Shown one piece after another: positions 8,231-18,690 of a DNA stretch of 64,000 bases. The stretch is taken from NCBI RefSeq assembly GCF_003977755.1, contig NZ_RQWN01000002.1, positions 124,001 through 188,000 of the forward strand, given 5' to 3'. This DNA is from Haloterrigena salifodinae. Its GTDB lineage: Archaea; Halobacteriota; Halobacteria; Halobacteriales; Natrialbaceae. Under the pieces are notes generated by a model. That model was not told the origin of the DNA and ran no database searches. It was given only the letters and a program-made list of their open reading frames with translations. The position numbers were made by a program, and so were the translations under genes. Numbering within the stretch: the stretch's first letter is position 1; each line of letters begins with the position of its first letter.

Positions 8231-10417
8231 TCAGTCGTCGCCGTCGGTCGAGGACTCGGACGTCTCGGCCGGTTCGTCGCCGGCGGAGCGACGGCGCGAG
8301 TAGAGGTAGCCGCCGGCGCTCCCGCCGGCGAGCGCGCCGAGCGGACCGAAGCCGGGCATTCCGTCGTCCGAGCCGTCATCATCTGACTCGTTGCCGCCGC
8401 CGTCCGACTCGTTGCCGTCGGAACCGTTCGAACTGTCGTCACCGGTGAGAGCGGTTGCGCTCACGTCGGCGCGGAGTTGGAAGTACTCGTAGCCGCTCGA
8501 GGTCGGCACGTCGAAGCCGTAGTCCCAGTACTCCTGATCGGGATCGTAGCCGCCGAACAGCCGCAGCGCCGGCTCGTCGACGTCCGAGACGAGACCGCAC
8601 AGGTCGTCGGTAGCGAACGTCACGCCGACGCTGTCGCCGTCAACGGTCGCCGAGGTCGCCTCGAGGTCGGCGCCGGTTCGGATCACGGCTCGGAAGGTGT
8701 CCGGCCGAATCGCCGCGGCGCCGTCCGGAACGTCGACGGTGAGGGTGGTCTCGCCGTCGCCGACGGCGACCGACGCCTCGCCGACCGTCTCGTCGACCCG
8801 GAGCAGCCGGTTCTCGCGCTCGGGCGCGACGGTGTCTCGCTCCTCGAGGCGCTCGAGGACGTAGGGGCCCTGGAACTGGCCGGAGGCGAGGACGACCTCG
8901 GCCTCCGAGAGGACGTCGGAGTTTTCGATCGAGTAGTCGTTGTGCGCGAGGGAGTAGGTCTCGTCGGGGTCGACGGGTTCGCCGCCGACGAAGACGTTCT
9001 TCACCCGGCTCTCGCCGTCGTGGCCCCACCACTCGTAGGAGAGCCCCGAGACCTGGATCGCCGGCTGCGCGCCGTAGTTCTCGGACGGATGGGGGCGGAT
9101 CGCCTCCTCGAGGTACGCGACGACGTCCTCGCCGGTCAGTTCGACGACCTGGATCTCGTTGGGGAACGGAAGGATGTTCATCACGTCGGCGCCCGTGACT
9201 GGGCCGGGGCCGTAGGTCGATCCGCTGCGGATGCCGCCGGCGTTCTGGGCCGCGATGTCGACCTCGATGTCGCCGACCTCGCCGACGGTTCGCATCGCGT
9301 CGGTCATGAGGTTCCCCCAGTTGGTCTCGATCGCGTAGTTGTCGAACGTCGCGTTCAGTTCGACCTCGGTTTCGAAGGCCGTCTGCTCGAGCTCCGCCTC
9401 GAGTTCGGCGGTCCACTCCTCGGCGATAGCGGCGAGGGTCTCGTCTTCCGGGATCTCGTCGGCGTAGCGAACCTCGATCTCCTCGTACTCGTCGGCGGCC
9501 GGCGCGGGATCGGCGTCGGGGGCCAGGAGGTCGGTCCGTCGCCAGTCGACGAGGCTCCCGTCGGCGTCGAGGGTGAGCGAGCCGACGTGGTCGAACTCGT
9601 CGCCGAACTCGCTGATGATCGTCCCGTCGACGACCTCGGGTTCGTCGAAGACGACGTTGGAGTGGGAGCCGACGATCGCGTCGAGGCCCTCGACGCCCTC
9701 GGCGAGCGTGTAGTGGACGCCCGTCGAGACGTGGGAAGCGCAGACGACGACGTCGGCGCCCGCTGCGCGGAGCGCGTCGACGGCTTCCTGTGCTCCTTCG
9801 ACGTAGTCCAGCACCTGCCACTCCGCGGGATAGTCGGTCAGCGAGTGGAAGTTCGTCGAGACGAGGCCGAAGACACCGACCGTCAGGTTCCCCTCCTCGA
9901 ACGTCGTCCACCGCTCGGTTCCGGGAACCGGGTCGCCGGCGTCGTCGAGTAGGTTCGCGACGACCCACGGGAACTCGCTCTCTTCGAAGCGCTCCGTCGC
10001 CACGTCGGCGCCGAAGTCGTACTCGTGGTTGCCGACGCCGTCGACGTCGATGGCCGTCTCGTTTAACGCCTCGATCACGTGTTCGCCCTCGTACTCGAGG
10101 CCGAGCATCGACGGGGCGAGGTCGTCGCCGTTGCCGACGAACAGCGAGTTCGCGGCCGACTCGAGGTGCTCCTCGACGACCGCGTGGTAGCGGGCGAGGC
10201 TCAGTTCGGCCGCCTCGGCGTCCTCGAACCGCCCGTGGAAGTGCGTGTCGTGGACGATCGTAACGGTCTCGTCGTCGGAGTTCGCTCCGACGCTCCCGGT
10301 CGTCGGGAGCACGGCGGCGGCCGACGCTCCCGCGGCCATACCGAGCACCCGACGGCGGCGCGAGTCGATTCCCGGGTCTGTCCCGTCACTGTCGTCACGT
10401 CCGGACGTTCGTGTCAC
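8231..10417 (-). CDS. Secreted UshA-type 5'-nucleotidase / metallophosphatase, PGF-CTERM
   Basis: The 728-residue enzyme has a Tat signal (RRRRVLGMAAGASAAAVLP, near residues 20-38), then a calcineurin-like metallophosphatase domain with the metal-binding series DTHFHGRF, GNGDDLAP, GNHEYDFG, ASHVSTG and GSHSNV. The C-terminal 5'-nucleotidase domain includes NAGGIRSG, part of the nucleotide-binding site. A Ser/Gly/Asp/Asn linker with several N-x-S sites leads to MPGFGPLGALAGG and basic residues, a PGF-CTERM signal for lipid anchoring. The enzyme should cleave extracellular nucleotides or related phosphoesters to release phosphate. Folded export by Tat is usual in haloarchaea. Confidence 0.9.
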   Translation of the reverse strand: MTRTSGRDDSDGTDPGIDSRRRRVLGMAAGASAAAVLPTTGSVGANSDDETVTIVHDTHFHGRFEDAEAAELSLARYHAVVEEHLESAANSLFVGNGDDLAPSMLGLEYEGEHVIEALNETAIDVDGVGNHEYDFGADVATERFEESEFPWVVANLLDDAGDPVPGTERWTTFEEGNLTVGVFGLVSTNFHSLTDYPAEWQVLDYVEGAQEAVDALRAAGADVVVCASHVSTGVHYTLAEGVEGLDAIVGSHSNVVFDEPEVVDGTIISEFGDEFDHVGSLTLDADGSLVDWRRTDLLAPDADPAPAADEYEEIEVRYADEIPEDETLAAIAEEWTAELEAELEQTAFETEVELNATFDNYAIETNWGNLMTDAMRTVGEVGDIEVDIAAQNAGGIRSGSTYGPGPVTGADVMNILPFPNEIQVVELTGEDVVAYLEEAIRPHPSENYGAQPAIQVSGLSYEWWGHDGESRVKNVFVGGEPVDPDETYSLAHNDYSIENSDVLSEAEVVLASGQFQGPYVLERLEERDTVAPERENRLLRVDETVGEASVAVGDGETTLTVDVPDGAAAIRPDTFRAVIRTGADLEATSATVDGDSVGVTFATDDLCGLVSDVDEPALRLFGGYDPDQEYWDYGFDVPTSSGYEYFQLRADVSATALTGDDSSNGSDGNESDGGGNESDDDGSDDGMPGFGPLGALAGGSAGGYLYSRRRSAGDEPAETSESSTDGDD

Positions 10418-10508
10418 AGTGACAGACAGCGAAAGGAACCGCCACTATCGTTGCTATGTGCTGCCCGATTCAGTACGTTTGTCACAGTAACCGACCGATC
10501 CGCCGGCG

Positions 10509-11789
10509 CTAGTACTCCTCCTCCTCCCATCGGTGGTCGTCGTAGGTCCGGTCCTGGCTCGTATCGAACTGCGTCTCGAGGGTCTCGCGCAGCGACGCCT
10601 TCTCCGAGCGGCTGATCCGGGCGAGTTCGTCGGCCTTCTCGACGATCGTCGGCGGACCGTGCGCGACGGCGATATCCTGCAGGACCTGCATCGTCATCGC
10701 CCGCCGCCGTTCGGGCTCTCGAGTGAACGCGTAGGGGGCCTCGATTCGGTAGATCAGATCGTCGCGCGGGTCGTAGACGACGAAGAACGTCACCTCGTAG
10801 GCCTCGAGCGAGAGGTCGCGCTCAACGCCGAGGGCGTCGCCCTCGACCGAGAGCGGGCGATCGACGCCGCCACGGGAGCGAAACCAGTTCGTGTAGGTCA
10901 GCGCCTCGGTGTCGCGCTCCCAGCGCTGGCCGTCGATATCGTCGACGTACTCGCCGCGCTCTAAGAGCCGCGTGAACAGCGCCGAATCGTCGTTCCACGG
11001 GGTGGCCACGTCGACGTTTCGCTTCTGCTTCAGCGTCCGCGTGATGACCCGCGTCGCCGGGTTCTTGACGAAGCCCACGAGCGGCACGTCTCGCTCGACG
11101 AACCGCTCGACCAGTCGGACGTAGTTCTCGAGCACCGTCGTCGGCCGGGGATCCTCGAGCAGGAAGTCCGCGAGATCCGGGTGTTGATCGGCCCAGCGGA
11201 GGAGCCCGCGGGGGTAGATCGGTCCGTCCAGAACGAGCAGGTCGTCGACCACGTCGGCGTTCTCGAGGGCGTGTTTGCTCTCGGCGAGGTAGAGCGCCAG
11301 CGCGTGGACGACCCCCTCGGCGAAGCGGGGCAGCGGCGGGATCTTGACGGCGCGGCTCCGGCTGTACCCCTCGTCGAATTTTCCCCACGACTCGTTGACG
11401 GTCATCGTCTCGTCGTTGGAGTGGACCGTCATCACGGTGGTCCGCGACCGATGGAGGTCGAGGTCGCTCGGCGTGGCGGCCATCGCCGCCTGCGCGATGT
11501 CGATGACGAGCCCGTTTTTGAACGTCGTCGGATTGATGGTTCCCGCATCGAGCCCGTGCTCGCTCGCGAACGGTCGATCGTGGAGCGCGACGTCCTCGCA
11601 GTCGACGTGACGACGATGCTGCTCGCCGACCGGCTCGAGGACGGTTCGGCTATCGTCGTCGACGAGCGGATCGAGGAACTCCGCCCAGACCGTCTCGGCG
11701 AAGGCGCGGCGATCGCGCTCGTCGGCCCCGTGATCGATCCGCCTCGCGAGTTGCGCGATGCCGTCGAAGTGGACCGGATCGAGAGTCAC
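10509..11789 (-). CDS. nurA: DNA repair nuclease NurA
   Basis: The product is a NurA-family nuclease of 426 residues, reading from the GTG at 11789 (TLDPVHFDGIAQLARRI); ATG at 11816 would add nine residues. The segment LLVLDGPIYPRGL carries the conserved acidic residue of the NurA metal site, and the end (IAVAHGPPTIVEKADELARIS) matches the haloarchaeal members that I recall. NurA is a 5'-3' exonuclease that works with the HerA translocase and with Mre11-Rad50 to resect double-strand breaks. Usually nurA and herA are adjacent; here the herA-like gene is 4.7 kb downstream on the same strand. The last residues are very acidic (DDHRWEEEEY). Confidence 0.85.
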   Translation of the reverse strand: MTLDPVHFDGIAQLARRIDHGADERDRRAFAETVWAEFLDPLVDDDSRTVLEPVGEQHRRHVDCEDVALHDRPFASEHGLDAGTINPTTFKNGLVIDIAQAAMAATPSDLDLHRSRTTVMTVHSNDETMTVNESWGKFDEGYSRSRAVKIPPLPRFAEGVVHALALYLAESKHALENADVVDDLLVLDGPIYPRGLLRWADQHPDLADFLLEDPRPTTVLENYVRLVERFVERDVPLVGFVKNPATRVITRTLKQKRNVDVATPWNDDSALFTRLLERGEYVDDIDGQRWERDTEALTYTNWFRSRGGVDRPLSVEGDALGVERDLSLEAYEVTFFVVYDPRDDLIYRIEAPYAFTREPERRRAMTMQVLQDIAVAHGPPTIVEKADELARISRSEKASLRETLETQFDTSQDRTYDDHRWEEEEY

Positions 11790-11925
11790 ACTCGGTGGCT
11801 CCCGTCCCATTCGCAAAAAGACGACGGTCGGCTCGATCGCGCCGGTAGGAATGCATTAACTCGAGGCCGGGTAAAATATTATCAGAAAAATTATATGTGG
11901 TCGGAGGTTGAATCCGGATATCCCG

Positions 11926-12177
11926 ATGTCCAAGCGAGGTCTGGAAGCGGTCGACACCGACGAGGACCCGATCAACTGGCGCCAGGATGGCGCCGACGTG
12001 ACGCTGTACGACGAGACGAACCGCGACGCCTGGATTCAGGTCACGTTCGAGGCCGGCGTCCCCCCGGAACGGCGTCTCTTTATGATCTGCGACGACTGCG
12101 GCGCCGTTTTCGCACAGCGAACCAAACCCGGCCACGGCACGGTCTGTGGCGACTGCGGCGCGACCTTCGACCACTGA
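11926..12177 (+). CDS. Small zinc-ribbon protein
   Basis: The 83-residue protein ends in a four-cysteine zinc ribbon: C-D-D-C near residue 61 and C-G-D-C near residue 77, separated by a short loop with KPGHGTV. The N-terminal 50 residues (NWRQDGADVTLYDETN, AWIQVTF) look like a small beta domain. Such small zinc fingers are frequent in haloarchaea; some regulate development or lipid synthesis, but this one is not characterised as far as I know. ATG 11926 is preferred to an upstream TTG. The gene is divergent from nurA, with AT-rich DNA (GGGTAAAATATTATC) between them. Confidence 0.75.
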   Translation: MSKRGLEAVDTDEDPINWRQDGADVTLYDETNRDAWIQVTFEAGVPPERRLFMICDDCGAVFAQRTKPGHGTVCGDCGATFDH

Positions 12178-12401
12178 CGCGCCCCGTTACGACGCCGTCG
12201 TTGGAGGCTGCTGACTCGAGTCCGGTTCGGTAACGCGGGCCGCCGGACTAGCGTCGACCATCGATCGCTACAGAATTATCAAAACCAATTCATAATGGCG
12301 ACGTGGTTATATTTACCGCTGTCTTCGGAACCCTGTGGAGGAACAGCGTTGCGCCGGCGCCCACCACTCGCCGCACGTGTCAGCCCTCCCGCTAAGATAC
12401 C

Positions 12402-12626
12402 ATGGCATCCGACAGCGGACCCTCCGACTCCGACGTAACTGCGGCCTTCGAACGCGATCTCGAGGCGCTCGTGACGACCGCTTTCGGCCGCGGAGCCGTC
12501 ATCGACGGCGTCTGGGACGTTTCGTCGCCCGTTTCCGCCGCCCCCGAATGGACGATCACGATCGAGCGACGGGATCCCGATCCGGACTCCGATTCAGCCT
12601 TCGAACCGGAGTTCCTCGAAGACTGA
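12402..12626 (+). CDS. Small acidic hypothetical protein
   Basis: This 74-residue acidic protein (MASDSGPSDSDVTAAFERD) has one predicted helix containing FERDLEALVTTAFGRGAV and a beta strand PEWTITIERR, then a run of Asp-rich codons. The pattern is that of a small folded haloarchaeal protein, and third positions are strongly G/C biased, but I do not recognise the family. It stands alone between the zinc-ribbon gene and the HTH gene. An AT-rich stretch about 100 bases upstream (GTGGTTATATTTACC) could be its promoter, which would give a short leader. Confidence 0.55.
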   Translation: MASDSGPSDSDVTAAFERDLEALVTTAFGRGAVIDGVWDVSSPVSAAPEWTITIERRDPDPDSDSAFEPEFLED

Positions 12627-12775
12627 CCGGTAAAAGATCCTTCCGGATTCATTTCTAGTATAAGTCGATTACAACAAAGGTTATGTGGACCCCCTACACA
12701 CTGACACGTGTACTCTGCTGAAGTCGGCCTGCGAGACCCGGTCGGGGAGAGAGCGTAGGTACAGTACGCCCCATT

Positions 12776-13129
12776 ATGACGCCGAAAACACGAAATTCCC
12801 AGGGAGCCGAGATCGACGACGCGGACGTTTCCCCGACGCGACTGTTCAGGGCCTTCGCGGAGACGCGACGACAGTACGCGCTCACCTATCTTGCCCAGAA
12901 GCCGGCGGCGATCCATCTCGGCGATCTCGCCGAGTACATCGCGCTCAAAGAGGCCGCCCCGACGTACGACCAGTACCAGCGGATCCTCGTCGACCTGCAC
13001 CACCAGCATCTCCCCCATCTCCAGGATGCGGGTCTCGTCCGATACGACGAGGCGGCCGAACGCCTCGAGCTGGCGGTCGATCGCGACGTGATCGCGCCGT
13101 ACTTGGACCTCGTCGAAGCCGGACAGTAA
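12776..13129 (+). CDS. Winged-helix DUF7344-like regulator
   Basis: The 117-residue protein is a single winged-helix unit of the same type as the tandem regulator at 5986-6615: it has RLFRAFAETRRQYALTYLAQ for the first helices, then HHQHLPHLQDAGLVRYDE, the H-x-H-L-P signature. It is probably a DNA-binding transcription regulator that binds as a dimer. No ligand or target is apparent. The gene converges with the DCC-family gene, whose stop is 41 bases away. The start at ATG 12776 is supported by sequence alignment with the family rather than by a clear Shine-Dalgarno site. Confidence 0.78.
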   Translation: MTPKTRNSQGAEIDDADVSPTRLFRAFAETRRQYALTYLAQKPAAIHLGDLAEYIALKEAAPTYDQYQRILVDLHHQHLPHLQDAGLVRYDEAAERLELAVDRDVIAPYLDLVEAGQ

Positions 13130-13170
13130 GGTCGCCGATCCGATCGACGCCTCGACCTGGAGCCCCGCCC

Positions 13171-13587
13171 CTACTCGAGAAACCGGTCCCGAACGTTCCC
13201 GGTCGGCAGCATACACTGTTCTTTCTGCCCGAACAGCCGGTAGCGGTGGCGCGCGACGAGGTCGTACGCCCAGTCCCGAAGCCGGCGAGGGAAAAACCGG
13301 CACGGCCCGAGCAGTCGGTAAACGCCGCCCAGTCGCTGGCCGATCCGGATCACCGCGTCGGATTTGACGTACGTGTCGTCGCCCTCGAGCAACACGACCG
13401 AGTCGAGGTCGTGGTCGGCGAGGCCGTGCTCGGCCAGCAGCCGCTGGCCGACGTCGGACTGCAACGACGCGAAGTGAAACTGGCCCTCGGTATCCCGCGG
13501 AACGAGAAACTGTACGAATCCGTGACAGAGGTTGCAGACGCCGTCGAAGAGCACGATCGGATCCTCCTGCGGTACGTCCGTGGCCAT
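13171..13587 (-). CDS. Thiol-disulfide oxidoreductase DCC family protein
   Basis: The 138-residue protein starts with IVLFDGVCNLCHGFVQFL, which holds the C-x-x-C pair of the DCC family (residues about 18-21), and contains the conserved GGVYRLLGPCRFFPRRLRDWAYDLVARHRY block. DCC proteins have a thioredoxin-like fold and are thought to exchange thiols and disulfides, although substrates are unknown. It is next to an HTTM-domain gene on the same strand, 76 bases downstream of it; this pairing is common and suggests that the two act together. The protein looks complete and has no export signal. Confidence 0.88.
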   Translation of the reverse strand: MATDVPQEDPIVLFDGVCNLCHGFVQFLVPRDTEGQFHFASLQSDVGQRLLAEHGLADHDLDSVVLLEGDDTYVKSDAVIRIGQRLGGVYRLLGPCRFFPRRLRDWAYDLVARHRYRLFGQKEQCMLPTGNVRDRFLE

Positions 13588-13663
13588 CGTGATAGCTTCA
13601 GTTGGGAGCCCGACGTGTTCAGCATTCCGGTCGCACGCGGCCGCGGGTCCACAGCACCACGCC

Positions 13664-15223
13664 TCAGGTCGCCGAACACGCCGTTTCGACTCGAGTGACG
13701 TTCCCCGTCGTCGGTTCGCCCCCGTCGGGTTCGATCGATCGGTAGTGGTAGGTGACCTCGATCCGCTCGACGGGCGCGTCGAACTGGTCGGCGGCGCGGT
13801 CGCACATGTACGCTCCGAACCGGTCGGCCCGAGCCTCGTCCTCGTCCAAGGCGTTCATGTACTTGCGCCAGCGGAAGCTCGGAAGCGTGTCCGACGCCTC
13901 CGCCGGCGGTCCGTCCCGGACCGCCCCGTTTCGCAGGACGTCCATCTCCTCGCCGGACTCGAGGTCTGCCTCGACCACGTACCAGCCGTAGCTCGTCGAC
14001 GGGTTCGGGGCGTACATCGTCCACTGGTTGTCGTCGGGATCGACGGCGTCGACCGGTCCGAACGCGTCCGCGTAGCCCAGCAATCCGACGGTCCAGAGGA
14101 CGACGACGATCAATACGCCGCCGAGGAGGATTGTCCGGAGCTGGTGCCGGCGGTTCCTGACCTGCGACGGGAGCGCCGAACGGAGGCTGCGGGGCGGACC
14201 GAGCCGTGACGCGAGCGCGCCGATTCGCGTCCGCAGGCGCTCGAGCGGCCCGATTCGTTCACAGCACACCGCGCTGAGTGCCTCGAGGCGGTCCCAGACG
14301 AACGAGGGCAGGAACAGCACCAGCACCGCCGTCAGCACGGCGGGGAACAGCCCCACGGCCATGCTCAGCCCCAGCCCGGCGACGGCGCCGAGGAACGTCC
14401 CGACGTAGGCGGTCCGGAGCCGCCCGGTCAGCACCAGCAACAGCGGGGCGCCGACGACCATGGCCAGCCAGCCGTAGGTCCCGATCTCGAGGAGCACCGG
14501 GTAGTCGACGACGTAGTCGGCGGCCAGGATCGTCATGTGGTCCTGCCGGAGGGCGTACCCCAGCGCCTCGCCGGTGGTCCAGGTGTCGCCGAGTCGCTTG
14601 TGCTGGCCGTTGTTCGCGAAGAAGCCGACGACGTAGACGAGCACGGCTGCCGTCGCGGGCGTCACCACCTGATTCTCGGCTCTCGTTCTCGTTCCGTTCC
14701 CGGGTTCACGGTCCTGATGGTCGGCACCTTCCCGGTCGTCGCCGAGCGCGTCGACGGCCCACCGCCGCCCGAGCGGCAGGAACAGCCCCAGCAACAGCAC
14801 CTCGCGCAATAGCCTGTCGGCGCCGTTGAGGACCAGCGGGTTGCGGAAGTGGACGGAGACGAGCAGGACCAGCGAGAGGCCGGTGACGAGCCGCGTTCGG
14901 TAGCCGACGATCAGCGCGAGCGCGAGCAGCGCCGCGAGGCCGAAGAGCACGGCCTGCACCCACGGCTCGCCCGAGAGCATGTGCAGCGAGTACCGGCCGG
15001 TCGAGTCCCCGACCGCGAGGCGCAACGCCCGCGGGTACGCGCCGGCGTCGGCGTAGAACGCGACCAGCTCCCGCGACCGGTGGAGGACGTCGAACAACAA
15101 CGTACAGCCGAGGAGGATCCGAAACGCCGCCAGCGCGCGGGCGTCGATGCCGAATCGGCGATCGAGCGCGTCGCGGAGCCGAGCGCGGTCGGGCAGCGTC
15201 GTGAGGGAGAGACGACCGGTCAT
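13664..15223 (-). CDS. HTTM-domain membrane protein (gamma-carboxylase-related)
   Basis: The 519-residue protein has an HTTM-type core: a soluble start, then about eight hydrophobic segments including FRILLGCTLLFDVLHR, the HFRNPLVLNGAD turn and the FFANNGQHKRLGDTW loop. HTTM is the membrane domain also found in vitamin K-dependent gamma-glutamyl carboxylase, but in prokaryotes its role is not known. The C-terminal 150 residues are soluble and acidic and may lie outside (TMYAPNPSTSYGWYVVEADL). Start ATG 15223 (MTGRLSLTTLPDR) is preferred to one 17 codons upstream. The DCC gene follows, so a membrane thiol-exchange pair is likely. Confidence 0.82.
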   Translation of the reverse strand: MTGRLSLTTLPDRARLRDALDRRFGIDARALAAFRILLGCTLLFDVLHRSRELVAFYADAGAYPRALRLAVGDSTGRYSLHMLSGEPWVQAVLFGLAALLALALIVGYRTRLVTGLSLVLLVSVHFRNPLVLNGADRLLREVLLLGLFLPLGRRWAVDALGDDREGADHQDREPGNGTRTRAENQVVTPATAAVLVYVVGFFANNGQHKRLGDTWTTGEALGYALRQDHMTILAADYVVDYPVLLEIGTYGWLAMVVGAPLLLVLTGRLRTAYVGTFLGAVAGLGLSMAVGLFPAVLTAVLVLFLPSFVWDRLEALSAVCCERIGPLERLRTRIGALASRLGPPRSLRSALPSQVRNRRHQLRTILLGGVLIVVVLWTVGLLGYADAFGPVDAVDPDDNQWTMYAPNPSTSYGWYVVEADLESGEEMDVLRNGAVRDGPPAEASDTLPSFRWRKYMNALDEDEARADRFGAYMCDRAADQFDAPVERIEVTYHYRSIEPDGGEPTTGNVTRVETACSAT

Positions 15224-15433
15224 GATCGAGCGGTGGGACGCCGTCGTCGCGGCGACCCGATAGCTGCGCCACATTCTCTAGTTGCGTTGTATATACTTTC
15301 CGTCTGCCACTGGCGTCGGGTCGTCGATCCTCGAGCGGGTCCGGGTGCGAGAACGATCCGCAGTTCGGGACGCCCGTCCGCGAGGCTGCGAGACAACGAC
15401 AGCTAGTTACGAGCGGCTGGCGACCCGTCGCAC

Positions 15434-16957
<1,524 letters not shown>

Positions 16958-16978
16958 GCGGGTCTCCGTTCTCTCGTC

Positions 16979-18502
16979 TCACAGCAGGTTCAACAGCGGG
17001 ACGACGCCGAACCAGACCAGAAACGAAAGCGCGGCGGCCATCAGCCCGTCGATGCGAGCGGGCGTCGTTCGATCCCACAGCCGATCCCGCAGGAGCCAGC
17101 AGAGCCCGAGCGCGTGCGGGACGCTGAGGGCGATCAGCGGGTCGTAGGCGCCGCCGCCGACGTCGAACGCCACCCAGACGAGCGCCGCTAGACAGGCCAG
17201 GCCCGCGGTCGCCGTCGCCACCCTCGCGGCACCGTCGACGCCGAACCGAACCGCGATCGTCTCCTTGTCGGCGGCCCGGTCGGCCTCGCGGTCCGGCACG
17301 CCGGCCAGCGTGATCGACGGGAGCACTGATAGCAGGAACGGGATCGACAGCAGCCACGGGAGCGGGTCGGTCGCACTTCCCCCGAGCAGGACGTACCCGA
17401 CCAGCAGAACCCCGGTGCTGTGGGTGACGGCCACGTCGAGTTCGCCCAGCGTCCGGTAGGATAGCTCGAGCGGCGGCAGCGTGTAGCCGAGCGCCAGCAC
17501 GCCCAGCGTGGCCATGACGGCCGCCCCGGCCACGGGCGAGCCGGGACCGATCGCGAGCGCGGCTGCGCCGGTCCCGACGGCAAGCAGGAGCGCGACGGCG
17601 ATCCCCCGTCTGAGGTCACTGAACTCGAGAACGCCGTCGACCAGCACCTGCGAGCCGCCGGTGAACGGGCCGGCGAACGCGTTTTCGCGGTCCGTCGGGT
17701 AATCGACGTACTCGTTCGACAGCACCGTCGCCGCCTCGAGGAAGAAGAGGAAGGCGAAGCCCAGCCAGTAGGCGGTCGACGAGCCGACGCCGCTCGACCC
17801 CGCGGCCGCCAGCGCGCCGATGCTGTAGGCCACCCACGCCATCGGGTAGAACTGCAGCCGCAGCGCCTTCAGCCACGCCGTCGCCCGCCGGCGGACGCGC
17901 GTCGACCGCGAATCGGGCCCGCTGGCGAGACTCTCGCCAAGTCGAGTCGCCTTCTCGAGCCACCCCCCGCGTTCCTCGGCGGTCGACTCCTCGACGGGGC
18001 CGAGATTGGTGATCCGCGTAGTCCGGATTCCCGCATAGCCGAGCGTCGCGCGCTTGACGGCGTTGTTGCCCGGCTGGCGGTAAATCCAGCGGTAGACCCA
18101 CGGCGGCATGTCCATCGTGACGATCAGCTCGGCGGTTTTGTCGTCCAGTAGCCCCTCGTGTCCCGCGCCCTCTCCCTCGTCGTACTCGACGAACGCGAAG
18201 CCGGGCGTGAAGACCCGATCAAAGAAGCCCTTGAGCCGCGCCGGCATCGTCCCCCACCAGTTCGGGTAGACGAAGACGAGGTGGTCGGCCCACTCGATCG
18301 AGTCCCGGGCCTCCCGCAGGTCAGGCTCCAGTGGCTGGTCGGTCGGCGAGACCTCGCGAACGTCGGGATCGAACTCGCAATCGGCGACGACGAGCTTCCG
18401 CACCTCGAGACCGGCCTCGAGCGCCCCGTCGCGGTAGGCGTCGGCCAGCGCGCCACAGAGGCTGTCGGTTCGGGGGTGCCCGAGGACGATCAGGACGTTC
18501 AT
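16979..18502 (-). CDS. Fusion of flavodoxin-fold NAD(P)H:quinone reductase and UbiA prenyltransferase
   Basis: The single 507-residue chain has two parts. Residues 1-195 form an NQO1/Kef-ancillary-type flavodoxin fold (MNVLIVLGHPRTDSLCGAL, then VFVYPNWWGTMPARLKGFFDR). Residues about 210-507 form a UbiA/MenA-like membrane prenyltransferase, with the first Asp-rich motif in NEYVDYPTDRENAF and the second in PDREADRAADKETIAVRFG, plus about nine hydrophobic helices. UbiA enzymes attach polyprenyl chains to aromatic acceptors; NQO enzymes reduce quinones. Together they may make and reduce a quinone, but the acceptor is not known. ATG 18502 is preferred, since the 45 residues upstream are Arg-rich and look non-coding. 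Confidence 0.85.
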   Translation of the reverse strand: MNVLIVLGHPRTDSLCGALADAYRDGALEAGLEVRKLVVADCEFDPDVREVSPTDQPLEPDLREARDSIEWADHLVFVYPNWWGTMPARLKGFFDRVFTPGFAFVEYDEGEGAGHEGLLDDKTAELIVTMDMPPWVYRWIYRQPGNNAVKRATLGYAGIRTTRITNLGPVEESTAEERGGWLEKATRLGESLASGPDSRSTRVRRRATAWLKALRLQFYPMAWVAYSIGALAAAGSSGVGSSTAYWLGFAFLFFLEAATVLSNEYVDYPTDRENAFAGPFTGGSQVLVDGVLEFSDLRRGIAVALLLAVGTGAAALAIGPGSPVAGAAVMATLGVLALGYTLPPLELSYRTLGELDVAVTHSTGVLLVGYVLLGGSATDPLPWLLSIPFLLSVLPSITLAGVPDREADRAADKETIAVRFGVDGAARVATATAGLACLAALVWVAFDVGGGAYDPLIALSVPHALGLCWLLRDRLWDRTTPARIDGLMAAALSFLVWFGVVPLLNLL

Positions 18503-18690
18503 CCGGAGTCGTTGACGGTCGTAACGACGACGGCGGCCTAAAAAGCGCGGCCTGAGGCCGGCGGACGATCGCGGGGAAACCCGAGACCGACCGCGCCGGT
18601 ATCCCAGTAGCCCTACCGACCGCTCACGAGCGGACAATAGTCCTCATATCAACGTTCAATACTGTTTCAGCCTCGAATGGATCCACGGAA

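Noticed and set aside
8477-9952. Long plus-strand open frame of about 490 residues opposite the nucleotidase gene
   Set aside because: It is antisense to a gene with clear catalytic motifs and has Val/Arg/Gly-rich composition typical of high-GC shadow frames.
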